Of a stretch of 32,713 nucleotides of DNA, positions 8,681 through 15,229 are shown in pieces. Origin of the DNA: Clostridia bacterium (GTDB lineage Bacteria; Bacillota; Clostridia; Oscillospirales; Acutalibacteraceae). The notes beneath the pieces are model-generated. The model did no database searches, was not told the origin of the DNA, and was given only the letters and a program-made list of their open reading frames with translations. The translations under genes and the position numbers were made by a program. The DNA lies in the NCBI GenBank assembly GCA_017395425.1, contig JAFPUM010000057.1, positions 1-32,713 of the forward strand, read 5' to 3'. Position 1 is the stretch's first letter. Each line of letters begins with the position of its first letter.

Positions 8681-9047
8681 CGGTGAGCTGACGAAATCGT
8701 TCCAGCATCTTCGCGCCTCCCTGGACGAACTTCCAGATTGCCACAAGCTGTTCGTCGGTCAGATCGATGCCGCGCGCGGCGAGCTCGTCGAAGGAGGGCT
8801 CAATCATCGCGGCTTTTGCGACGGCAAGAAGAATCTCGCCGTCCTCGGCGAGACTGCCTTTGTCGGGACTGAAGCCGCCGTCAAAGAAGAGCTTCCGAGC
8901 TGCCGGCAGGAGGGGATTGGGAATCGCGCCGCAAGCCGCCATTGCGAGCAGGGACGGACGTTTCAATTCGCACATAAAATCACCGTCTCCCAGCCAATCC
9001 GGCAGGGCGACGGTCAGAGAAGTCTTGATGTTTTCGGTATTCATCAT
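8637..9047 (-). CDS. Tail assembly chaperone (gpG-like)
   Basis: 136 residues starting ATGATG after AAAGGAAGACC. The protein begins with TVALPDWLGDGDFMCELKRPS and contains LLAMAACGAIPNPLL, typical of short siphophage tail chaperones that bind the tape measure during tail assembly. It lies between the major tail protein and the tape measure, the position conserved in nearly all siphophages. Its last third overlaps a second ORF in the +1 frame. The overlap ends at the TAG at 8637-8639. Confidence 0.75.
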   Translation of the reverse strand: MMNTENIKTSLTVALPDWLGDGDFMCELKRPSLLAMAACGAIPNPLLPAARKLFFDGGFSPDKGSLAEDGEILLAVAKAAMIEPSFDELAARGIDLTDEQLVAIWKFVQGGAKMLERFRQLTDVSEPVVRGAEVSE

Positions 9048-9074
9048 GTTGAGGTCTTCCTTTCAAAAGCATCA

Positions 9075-9965
9075 TCACGCAGTGGCAATCTTGTAAGTGC
9101 AGGTATAGGTAGTGGCTTCGTTTACGGTAGTAGAGGTGACGGACTTGCAGACGGCAATCTCCCCCTTGGCGATTTTAGCCAGTGCTTCGTTCACTCGTGC
9201 ATTATAAGCATCATCGGATTCATTGGTTCCCTTGGCGGCAACATTGAAAAGAGTTTTCAGTGCAGTTTTAATATTGGCGGCAGTCGTTTCCTCCGGTTCA
9301 TTTTCCGCCACTGTAACCTGCACAAGTTTATCGTTGCTGTAAGGATTACAGGCTATCAGAATGGTTGAATTAACGGTCGGAGCCTTGCTTGCTTTTTCCG
9401 GCATATCATTGTAGGATGAAACAACCTTGGGCAGTGACGGCAGATTGGCAATTTTGGCAGGTATATAGCCCTTGGTGGGTTTGCTTTTAATGGTGTAAGA
9501 CGGCGAATAAAATTCTCCGTCACGGAAGGACATCGACGCGGGGGAACCGACGCAGTGCGGGAAAATCCACACCGTATATCCAATTGTATCGCCGTCATAA
9601 TCCTTCTGTTCGGTATAGATGTACATACAGAATTTTTGGCGGGATGTGCCTTTCCCGGCTACCGGCGAAGCGTACAGTAAAAAATCGTTGCTGGAATTCC
9701 CATAGCTTTCTCCACCGTTCACCAAGGCAAATACATCAGGTGAAAATTCCGTATCCTTAAAAGTAATGTTGTAGCCTTTTACGATATCTGCCATTGTGTT
9801 ATGGGCAAGAATCTGATTTCCGACGCGCAGTTCGTTGTCATTTCCGGCGGACACATTGGGTTCAATAGTTGCTTCATTTGCGCTTTTAAGACTATATACA
9901 GCCGTGTTTTCTTCGGTCATAATGTCAACTCTGACAATATTGGCAATTGCCATAGAATTAATCAT
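9075..9965 (-). CDS. Major tail tube protein
   Basis: 296 residues from ATG at 9965 (MINSMAIANIV); AAAGGA lies about 13 nt upstream, and a second ATG at 9953 is an alternative. It is beta-rich with EENTAVYSLKSANEATIEP near the N-terminus, DYDGDTIGYTVWIFPHCVG in the middle and a YTIKSKPTKG turn, in agreement with phage major tail proteins. Residues from about 185 on (VSSYNDMPEKASKAPTVNS onward) look like an added C-terminal domain, Thr/Asn-rich and possibly exposed on the tube surface. Position before the chaperones supports the call. The family itself was not recognised with certainty. Confidence 0.72.
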   Translation of the reverse strand: MINSMAIANIVRVDIMTEENTAVYSLKSANEATIEPNVSAGNDNELRVGNQILAHNTMADIVKGYNITFKDTEFSPDVFALVNGGESYGNSSNDFLLYASPVAGKGTSRQKFCMYIYTEQKDYDGDTIGYTVWIFPHCVGSPASMSFRDGEFYSPSYTIKSKPTKGYIPAKIANLPSLPKVVSSYNDMPEKASKAPTVNSTILIACNPYSNDKLVQVTVAENEPEETTAANIKTALKTLFNVAAKGTNESDDAYNARVNEALAKIAKGEIAVCKSVTSTTVNEATTYTCTYKIATA

Positions 9966-9983
9966 AAACAAAAACCCGTCCTT

Positions 9984-10334
9984 TCAATGATTGACTTTCA
10001 AAATCTGATATTCGACCGCCGCCTGATGCGCCTTGAACTTGTCGTTGATGCCGTAAGGCTGGACAGTGCCGGTAGGGCGCAGATCAGGATAGAGCGGGCG
10101 GAGCGCGGACTTCACAGAATTGACCAATTCCGCGAGCGCCGCGTATTGATTGAGAGGCACATAGCAATGCACCTCGATGAGCGCATATCCCAGCCGCCAC
10201 GATTCCGCGAAGGAATAGGAACCGCTTTCCTGCACGACGACGTAAGGCGCGGTGCAGATGCCGATTTTCAATCCGGGGTCATACACCGCGATACCGGCAG
10301 TTTTCAGCGCGGAAACGATATTTTCGTAAAGCAT
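9984..10334 (-). CDS. Tail terminator/completion protein (minor capsid-like)
   Basis: 116 residues. It starts ATG after AGAAGGGG with a rather long 13-nt spacer. The pattern LYENIVSALKTAGIAVYD, then PYVVVQESGSYSF, YALIEVHCYVPLNQY and AVEYQILKV is that of small alpha/beta tail-terminator proteins (DUF3168-like or gp17-like) encoded just before the major tail protein. It would cap the tail tube and join it to the head. Downstream spacing to the major tail gene is 18 bp. Upstream it is parted from the gp10-like gene by a dispersed repeat. Confidence 0.62.
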   Translation of the reverse strand: MLYENIVSALKTAGIAVYDPGLKIGICTAPYVVVQESGSYSFAESWRLGYALIEVHCYVPLNQYAALAELVNSVKSALRPLYPDLRPTGTVQPYGINDKFKAHQAAVEYQILKVNH

Positions 10335-10363
10335 ACAGCGATACAGCCCCTTCTCAAGAAAAT

Positions 10364-10443
10364 GAAAAATATATTCAGCGCGAAGCGCTCCTCAACTATT
10401 CACTATTCACTATTCACCATTCACTCTTCACTTAGCGAAGCGC
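10364..10443. repeat. Dispersed repeat family A, copy 2
   Basis: Same architecture (ATATTCAGCGCGAAGCGCTC, then CTATTCACTATTC units, ending TTAGCGAAGCGC), diverged in the middle. It supplies the last codons and TAA of the gp10-like gene. Confidence 0.8.
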
Positions 10444-10950
10444 CCTCATCATTGCCGCCCAGCCGTTGATGGTTTCGGCGGCGCAGGCATTGACAGCTTT
10501 TTTGAGGATAGCGTATTTCTGCCCGTGGGCGTATTCGAGGAAGGGAGAATAATTCATGTTGCCGCTCACGCCGATCACGAAGGTATGGGAATCCCCGCCG
10601 GAACTGCCTGAATTGCCCGACGAACCGAGCGGATAATAGGTGGGATAATGGCTGGTGTGCGGGAGGGAGGTATCGACATATTCGCCCGCGTCGTCCACCG
10701 TTTCTCCGCTGGCGTTGACATAGCCTTCGGAATCAGCGTGCACATTAGCGCTCACACTGCCCCAGCCGTAAATGCCCTTGATGGTGCTTCGCGCATTGCC
10801 GGTGTGATTGTGCCACGGCGCGTGCGCCTTGGCGTAGGCTTCCATTTTAATTGCGGCGGTCTGCCCGTAGAGAGCGGTGCCGCGAAGATAGCGGGACTGG
10901 GCATTGTCCAGCCCCCGCAGAACGTCCTTGACATTAACCCGAAATTGTAT
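10432..10950 (-). CDS. HK97 gp10-like tail-completion protein with apparent AUA start
   Basis: 172 residues if begun at ATA (10950), which lies 9 nt after GGAGG. The frame upstream of the first ATG (10845) encodes plausible gp10-family sequence: QFRVNVKDVLRGLDNAQSRY, then LRGTALYGQTAAIKMEAYAK, and the invariant region NARSTIKG follows. Starting at the internal ATG would delete the N-terminal helix and leaves no ribosome site. No ATG, GTG or TTG exists in between. GGAGG and ATA lie inside the 3' end of the preceding gene (17-bp overlap). The final codons GCG CTT CGC TAA come from a dispersed repeat. Gp10 members join tail to head. Confidence 0.75.
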   Translation of the reverse strand: MQFRVNVKDVLRGLDNAQSRYLRGTALYGQTAAIKMEAYAKAHAPWHNHTGNARSTIKGIYGWGSVSANVHADSEGYVNASGETVDDAGEYVDTSLPHTSHYPTYYPLGSSGNSGSSGGDSHTFVIGVSGNMNYSPFLEYAHGQKYAILKKAVNACAAETINGWAAMMRALR

Positions 10951-11314
10951 AAGGATACACCTCCAGATCGAGCAGCCAGAAGACCCCGTAAAGATCGTTC
11001 ATAGCGGCAACGCGATACACCGTGCCGCCCACGTCAATCAGATCGGTGACTTTGCAGCCGATTTTGCCGTGACGGTCAGGGAAGACGTACAGATGAAAAT
11101 CATACGCGGAAGTCCCGGTAATCTGCCCGGCGATTTCTAAGGTTTCGCCGTTGCGGCGGGAGGATTTCCCCCGCCAGAAATAGCCCTTGACGGCGCTGTA
11201 AAGGGTCGCTTTGACAGCGCCGTCCGGGAAGTCAAACACATTGTAATCCAGCAGCAACCCGCGGCGGCACAGTTCGCACCGCACCCGCCGCAGATGATTG
11301 AAATCATTATTCAT
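10934..11314 (-). CDS. Putative head-closure/neck protein
   Basis: 126 residues from ATG at 11314 (MNNDFNHLRRVRCE). It carries a CELCRRG motif near residue 13, then DYNVFDFPDGAVKATLY and SRRNGETLEIAGQI, with SAYDFHLYVFPD further on. It is beta-rich, like the stopper/neck proteins found between gp6-like connector and gp10-like genes. The family was not recognised. No ribosome site precedes this ATG: a 77-bp dispersed repeat ends about 19 bp upstream and apparently replaced the native leader. A longer frame begins at TTG inside the repeat (11350), also without a ribosome site. Confidence 0.6.
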   Translation of the reverse strand: MNNDFNHLRRVRCELCRRGLLLDYNVFDFPDGAVKATLYSAVKGYFWRGKSSRRNGETLEIAGQITGTSAYDFHLYVFPDRHGKIGCKVTDLIDVGGTVYRVAAMNDLYGVFWLLDLEVYPYTISG

Positions 11315-11332
11315 AAGCAAATCATATATTTT

Positions 11333-11409
11333 CAGCGCGAAGCGCTCCAAAATTATTCATTATTCGTTATTCATTATTCACTCTTCATTTAGCGAGCGAA
11401 TGCGAGCGC
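11333..11409. repeat. Dispersed repeat family A, copy 3 (77-bp exact pair)
   Basis: Identical over 77 bp to 5550-5626. It lies between the gene at 11411 and the gene whose ATG is at 11314, touching the stop of the first and replacing the expected leader of the second. Confidence 0.85.
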
Positions 11410-11410
11410 T

Positions 11411-11725
11411 TCATGCCTCGTCTTCGCGAACCATCGAGCGTGAGCCGGACGGACGGTAGAACGCCGCCAGCCGAAGCCAGTATGCCCGGCGGCTGGGGAT
11501 TTCGAGACCGTCGGGGAGGGTCAGACCGTCGTCGTCGGCTTTGCGTAAAAGACCCTCGTAGGCGGCGGCACGGACGTCACCGGCGTGCTTTTCGAGCAGC
11601 GCCAGCAGTTCCGCTTCGGTGAAATAGCCGCACCCGCATTCGAGGCAGGCGCCGCCGTCGGTTTCCCGCAGACAGAAACGCAATTCGGGCAGCAGACGGC
11701 TGAAATCGGTGGTATCTGCCATCAT
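11411..11725 (-). CDS. Head-tail connector-like protein
   Basis: 104 residues starting ATGATG, overlapping the stop of the previous gene (ATGA type). It has a cysteine trio ECGCGYF near residue 30, followed by TEAELLALLEKHAGDVRAA and a helical end containing RRAYWLRLAAFYRPSG. Helical connector proteins of the gp6 kind occupy this slot directly after the capsid block, so a role in head completion is inferred. The TGA stop lies at the border of the dispersed repeat at 11333-11409. No membrane segment was seen. Confidence 0.55.
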   Translation of the reverse strand: MMADTTDFSRLLPELRFCLRETDGGACLECGCGYFTEAELLALLEKHAGDVRAAAYEGLLRKADDDGLTLPDGLEIPSRRAYWLRLAAFYRPSGSRSMVREDEA

Positions 11726-12057
11726 GAACCACCCGCCAGCAGCCGTTCAATCACGCCGGACTTGTCGCCGCGCCGGATACCGGAGAGCGGCACATCCAGC
11801 TCATGCGCGAGCTTCACAAGGTCGTCAATCGGCATTTCTTCCAGCTCGGAGGTGTCGGGCAATACAGGCGGTTCCCGGACGGGTTCCGCCGTGGACAGTT
11901 CCGTAAAAACAGGCTCATCCGGAGCCAGCGCGAAGCCTTTGGCGCAAAGAACCCCGGCGAGAAAATCGCTGTCACAAACACCCACGCCGTCCGAAAAATC
12001 AACGCCGCAGATTTTCCCGGTAAATTCGGGAATCGGGTGATAAAGCATCCGTTTCAT
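11722..12057 (-). CDS. Hypothetical head protein with HeH/SAP-like C-terminus
   Basis: 111 residues, starting ATG nine bases after AAAGG. Residues 1-45 are compact (PIPEFTGKICGVDFSDGVG). A proline/glutamate-rich linker spans about residues 48-75. The end, MPIDDLVKLAHELDVPLSG, then KSGVIERLL, looks like the small helix-extended-helix fold of HeH/SAP-type domains, which often occur at the end of phage proteins encoded right after the major capsid gene. The role is not known. It lies 18 bp downstream of the capsid gene and overlaps the next gene by 4 bp. Confidence 0.55.
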   Translation of the reverse strand: MKRMLYHPIPEFTGKICGVDFSDGVGVCDSDFLAGVLCAKGFALAPDEPVFTELSTAEPVREPPVLPDTSELEEMPIDDLVKLAHELDVPLSGIRRGDKSGVIERLLAGGS

Positions 12058-12075
12058 ACGTCACAACCTTTCCGG

Positions 12076-13038
12076 TTAATCCACCTTGATGCCCTTGATC
12101 TGGAAATGCTTCCAGGCGGGACCGTGATCCAGACCGATCTGCCCGAAGATCTGATATTCCTCAGCAGCGCCGTTCTTGGCGAGCGGTTCGAGGAAGAAGT
12201 TGCCCTTGCCGGGAACGTCCTGTTCGACGGGGCGCACGCAGGAGATATCCACGCCCAGCAGCTTGTCGGCAGGCATGAAGCGGTCGATCACGATGTGCAT
12301 CACGCCGAAATCGGTCTCAATGGTTTCGAGATTGAAGCCGCCTGCCGTGCGGGATTCGGGCAGTCTGACGCCCTTCTGACCGTTGTAGATGACGGAGAGC
12401 ATCTGTTTCACGGCGGAATTGCAGAAAAGCACCATGTCGGTAAAATCGGCGCCCGCGTCATAAGCAGCCTTGAAGGCGGCGTTGAGATTGGTCTGGGTGA
12501 GAGCGGCAGCGACGTTGTTGGAGGTGAGATTGGTGGCGGCGCTGTCGGTCAGTGCGAGAAGACCGCGGGTCTTGTTGGCGACATTGGAAGCGTCCGAAAG
12601 CTGATACGCGCCGTTGAGGAAGGTATATTCCACATTGCGGGCAATCTTTTCCATTGCACGCCGCACCTGAAAATCGAGGGGATTGTCAGCGCTGTTCTGA
12701 GCGCCTGCGGTATTGATACCGGTGAGCCGTCCGGCGTTGGACTGCGCCATGTAGGAGACGCTGATTTTTTCCTGAAAAATCTGGGTCACGTTGGAATTCT
12801 GGATGCGGACATAACTGACCGCCGTCGGCGCGGTGAGGGAATCGGTTTCGGAAATCGTGGGCTGACCGGCGTTTTCATGGGCATATTCCACGCCGGTCGG
12901 GAACTGGAAATTTTCGGTCTTGACCGCTTTTGCCGAAATCATATTCAGCAGCGGAGTAATAATAGGGGACGCGGAATAAAGCTGTCCCGCAAAATTAGGA
13001 AGATTGAATACGGTACCTGTTCCACTTTGATTTGCCAT
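12076..13038 (-). CDS. Major capsid protein (SU10/DUF5309-like)
   Basis: 320 residues. The start at 13038 (MANQSGTGTVFNLPNFAG) is preceded by GAAAGGATG; longer readings run into a repeat and are not protein-like. The pattern is that of the SU10-type major capsid family with an HK97 fold: TVFNLPNFAGQLYSASP at the start, a central SNVTQIFQEKISVSYMAQSN, then FQVRRAMEKIARNVEYTFL and MVLFCNSAVKQMLSVIY, and VMHIVIDRFMPADKLLGVD near the C-terminus. It lies directly after the scaffold gene. It should be the most abundant virion protein. Confidence 0.88.
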   Translation of the reverse strand: MANQSGTGTVFNLPNFAGQLYSASPIITPLLNMISAKAVKTENFQFPTGVEYAHENAGQPTISETDSLTAPTAVSYVRIQNSNVTQIFQEKISVSYMAQSNAGRLTGINTAGAQNSADNPLDFQVRRAMEKIARNVEYTFLNGAYQLSDASNVANKTRGLLALTDSAATNLTSNNVAAALTQTNLNAAFKAAYDAGADFTDMVLFCNSAVKQMLSVIYNGQKGVRLPESRTAGGFNLETIETDFGVMHIVIDRFMPADKLLGVDISCVRPVEQDVPGKGNFFLEPLAKNGAAEEYQIFGQIGLDHGPAWKHFQIKGIKVD

Positions 13039-13062
13039 AAATGAAAACATCCTTTCAAAATA

Positions 13063-13146
13063 AATTCGGAATGCGTAATGCGTAATGCGGAATGATTTGC
13101 CATCCATTACGAATTACGAATTCCGCATTCCGCATTAGCGAAGCGC
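13063..13146. repeat. Dispersed repeat family B, copy 2 (inverted)
   Basis: Contains AATGCGTAATGCGTAATGCG, a short centre with CCATCCATTACG, then ATTACGAATTCCGCATTCCG, so the two halves can pair. It ends TTAGCGAAGCGC like family A. It supplies the final codons and TAA of the scaffold gene. Confidence 0.75.
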
Positions 13147-13776
13147 AATGCCTTTTGCTGCCGCCTCACGGATAATGGAGACCGCGAGGGTCTGATTGCC
13201 GGACTGCCGTGCCTCAAGGAGGCGGGCGGCATAATCGGCTTGTTCACTGCCGGAACCGCGCGGGAAATTGCCGGTGGAGCCGGTTCCGGACGGTGCGGGA
13301 GCAGGCGAAGCCACCAGCCACGGACGTGACTGGGTCAGCGCGTCGAGAGCTTCCCGCACGCCGCTCACAGTGCCGTCCTCACCGATCGCCACGGCGGACT
13401 TGTCCATGAGCCGGAGTGCCGCGTCAAAGTCCACGATATGGAGTTCCGCGCCGACGGTGCGCACTTCGGCGGCGAGAAGACGGTCATTCGCGGCTTTGAG
13501 CTGGGCATCAATGCGCGCCTGCACGTCGGCAGGGATAGCGGAAGCCTGTTTTGCCTTGTAATCGTCGACGGCGGCTGTAACCTGTTCCACGCTCAAACCT
13601 GTCTGTTCGGCGTAGGATTTGAGGGCGGAACGTCCGGCGCGTTCCTGACGGGCTTCCAGCATCGCGGCGAGTGCTTTCACATCGATAGAAGCGGGCGGAT
13701 TCTGCTGCGAAGTCGCAGCGGTCGGGTTTGTGTTCTGTACGTTCTGATTGTTTTCCATGTTTTCCATATTTTCCAT
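13135..13776 (-). CDS. Capsid scaffolding protein
   Basis: 213 residues from ATG at 13776 (MENMENMENNQNVQ), preceded by GGAAAGGGG eight bases upstream. The N-terminus is low-complexity Asn/Gln/Pro-rich. A long helical charged stretch follows (DVKALAAMLEARQERAGRSA, then VQARIDAQLKAANDRLLAAE). The C-terminus holds YAARLLEARQSGNQTLAVSI. Acidic helical proteins of this size directly upstream of the capsid gene are scaffolds (DUF4355/GP20-like). The last three codons and TAA are the start of a dispersed repeat at 13063-13146. Confidence 0.75.
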   Translation of the reverse strand: MENMENMENNQNVQNTNPTAATSQQNPPASIDVKALAAMLEARQERAGRSALKSYAEQTGLSVEQVTAAVDDYKAKQASAIPADVQARIDAQLKAANDRLLAAEVRTVGAELHIVDFDAALRLMDKSAVAIGEDGTVSGVREALDALTQSRPWLVASPAPAPSGTGSTGNFPRGSGSEQADYAARLLEARQSGNQTLAVSIIREAAAKGIALR

Positions 13777-14065
13777 TAAGAAAAACCCCTTTCCGTTTAT
13801 AGCCCGTCGGCTGTCCGTTTTCGTCAAACGTAATGGAATCAAAAAGCCGCGGCAGTTTAACGTCGTAAGCGTTTCGGACAAAATAAAAACGCACCGTGAC
13901 GCGATTAAAACACGTCATGAAGCGTTTTTCAAACAAACCTTGTCAGATTTTAACTTGCACAAAACATCCAACAAGCCCCAAAAACGCCCGATTTACGCGG
14001 TTTGTGAACTTGCCGGTAACTTGCAGCTTGTCAGATTTTTGAAAATCCCCTAAAATCTAACAAGC
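13777..14065. other. Intergenic region with CTTGTCAGATTTT repeats
   Basis: 289 bp between methyltransferase and scaffold genes. CTTGTCAGATTTT occurs near 13937 and 14027, AACTTGC occurs three times, and GCTTGTCAGATTTT (14026-14039) pairs with AAAATCTAACAAGC (14052-14065) at the methyltransferase stop. A remnant frame encodes LPRLFDSITFDENGQPTGYK just before the scaffold start. It may hold a capsid-operon promoter. Confidence 0.4.
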
Positions 14066-14920
14066 TCATTTCTGAGTGTTAGCTAAGCCCGCGATAATAG
14101 CGCGTTCCCTGTCGCTGAGTTGCCACCGCTCCGCTTTCTCCCGCTCCGCTTTCTCCCGCTCCGCTTTCTCCCGCTCCGCTTTCTCCCGCTCCGCTTTCTC
14201 CCGCTCCGCTTTCTCCCGCTCCGCTTTAACTTCAGCCGAAACGAGCCAGCCACAGCCGAAGATGCTTTTTTTGCTTTCCCGCTGTGAATCCAGCGCTGAC
14301 ACCCGCACGCTCTCCGAACGCGGCACGACAAATTCAATTCCCAGCCGGGCCAAAGGATAGATCGCGGCGACCGTTACCACTTCGGACGGGTAGACGTATT
14401 TCGGCAGTGTCCTGACCTGCTCGCGCCTGTTTTCGTCGTTGGCTTTCTTGACGGCTTCATACAGTGACGGCACGACCCGCACCCGCGTTTCATACGGCTC
14501 CAGATTGGTGACGAATGACGTCTTGATCTCGGCGCCGTTCTCGTAGGTAACGTCCACGCCTACCGGTAAAGCCGTGCATAAATCGGCGCAACGCTGAATA
14601 GAGGACAGCGTCGGAGCAAACAGCAGAAACGGCACACCGCGTTCACAGTAAAACCGGACGATCTGCGACAGTATCGAAAAAGGCGGATTATCCACAACGA
14701 CCTTCCCGCCGCCATAATCAAAATTTTCATAATCTCCACCGGGATAAAACGGACGAACAAAGCAGGATTTATCAACGTGATATTCCTTCGCCGTCCAGTC
14801 CGCGACCGCTTCATAAACCAAAGGCGGCGTGTAGCAGTCATCGGTTGTCAGCTTTGGTTTGAATTTTTCGACAAATCCATCGTAATCTTCAAAAGTTTCT
14901 TTTTTTTGACTGGTTGCTAT
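14066..14920 (-). CDS. Phage adenine-N6 DNA methyltransferase, AUA start, ER/K helix tail
   Basis: 284 residues if begun at ATA (14920), 8 nt after GGGGAGG. This start keeps an N-terminus of the kind usual in these phage enzymes: DYDGFVEKFKPKLTTDDCYT, then PPLVYEAVADW. DNPPF at residues 77-81 is the amino-methyltransferase catalytic motif IV and binds the target adenine with S-adenosylmethionine. The first canonical start (TTG at 14821) would remove 33 residues including TTDDCYTPP. Near the C-terminus six to seven tandem AEREK pentamers form a predicted single alpha-helix before WQLSDRERAII. The target site cannot be told. It is probably a host-restriction shield or packaging mark in the late operon. 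Confidence 0.75.
   Translation of the reverse strand: MATSQKKETFEDYDGFVEKFKPKLTTDDCYTPPLVYEAVADWTAKEYHVDKSCFVRPFYPGGDYENFDYGGGKVVVDNPPFSILSQIVRFYCERGVPFLLFAPTLSSIQRCADLCTALPVGVDVTYENGAEIKTSFVTNLEPYETRVRVVPSLYEAVKKANDENRREQVRTLPKYVYPSEVVTVAAIYPLARLGIEFVVPRSESVRVSALDSQRESKKSIFGCGWLVSAEVKAEREKAEREKAEREKAEREKAEREKAEREKAERWQLSDRERAIIAGLANTQK
14126..14230 (-). repeat. 15-bp tandem repeat encoding AEREK
   Basis: Six perfect units of CCGCTCCGCTTTCTC (plus strand) and a partial seventh in the methyltransferase gene. On the coding strand each unit gives AEREK. Charge pattern (E, R, E, K spaced i to i+4) favours a stable single helix. Copy number may vary by slippage. Confidence 0.92.
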
Positions 14921-14942
14921 ATTCTTTACCTCCCCTCAGGCA

Positions 14943-14976
14943 TAAGAAAAGCCGCCCTGATTGCTCAAAGCGGCTT
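14943..14976 (-). terminator. Intrinsic terminator after the candidate immunity gene
   Basis: On the minus strand: AAGCCGCTTTGA, loop GCAA, TCAGGGCGGCTT, then TTCTTATG. The 12-bp stem has two G-U pairs. It is 14 bp after the 79-residue gene and would limit readthrough into the methyltransferase gene, perhaps partially. Confidence 0.75.
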
Positions 14977-14989
14977 GGTTATTCGGTTG

Positions 14990-15229
14990 TTAGCACCACA
15001 CAATATTTCGTGCCTGTGTTTCAATATCCTTACCAATAAAGCTTTGCAGATACCTTTTCGCATAAGCAATATGATAAGAACACCATTCATAATTTTTTGG
15101 CAATTGATAATCATCAAGTTCAGCGCTTGTTTCATTCAGTGCCAATTGAATCGGTTCTTGACAGTTTTCTACAAAAGCAAGACAAAAGATATATCCATTA
15201 TTTCTTCTTATGTTTTTCAATCTCACCAT
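14990..15229 (-). CDS. Candidate immunity protein for the MuF-linked toxin
   Basis: 79 residues from ATG at 15229, which follows AGGAGG at a 12-nt spacer and lies inside the 3' end of the head-protein gene (32-bp overlap). It reads MVRLKNIRRNNGYIFCLAFV, then YQLPKNYEWCSYHIAYAKRY and ends ARNIVWC. It is acidic to neutral, without membrane segment. It is visibly AT-richer than the head genes, like the toxin-like domain just upstream. A strong terminator (14943-14976) follows. Small cassette genes in this place beside MuF fusions are usually immunity proteins; the assignment is by position, not by fold. Confidence 0.55.
   Translation of the reverse strand: MVRLKNIRRNNGYIFCLAFVENCQEPIQLALNETSAELDDYQLPKNYEWCSYHIAYAKRYLQSFIGKDIETQARNIVWC

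Noticed and set aside
11803-13044. 413-codon open frame on the plus strand
   Set aside because: Antisense to the capsid gene and its neighbour; no ribosome site and no protein-like motifs.
13508-13936. 142-codon frame ahead of and overlapping the scaffold gene
   Set aside because: The second half is an out-of-frame reading of the scaffold gene. Only the first part is protein-like and it lacks a ribosome site, so it is kept only as a remnant under findings.
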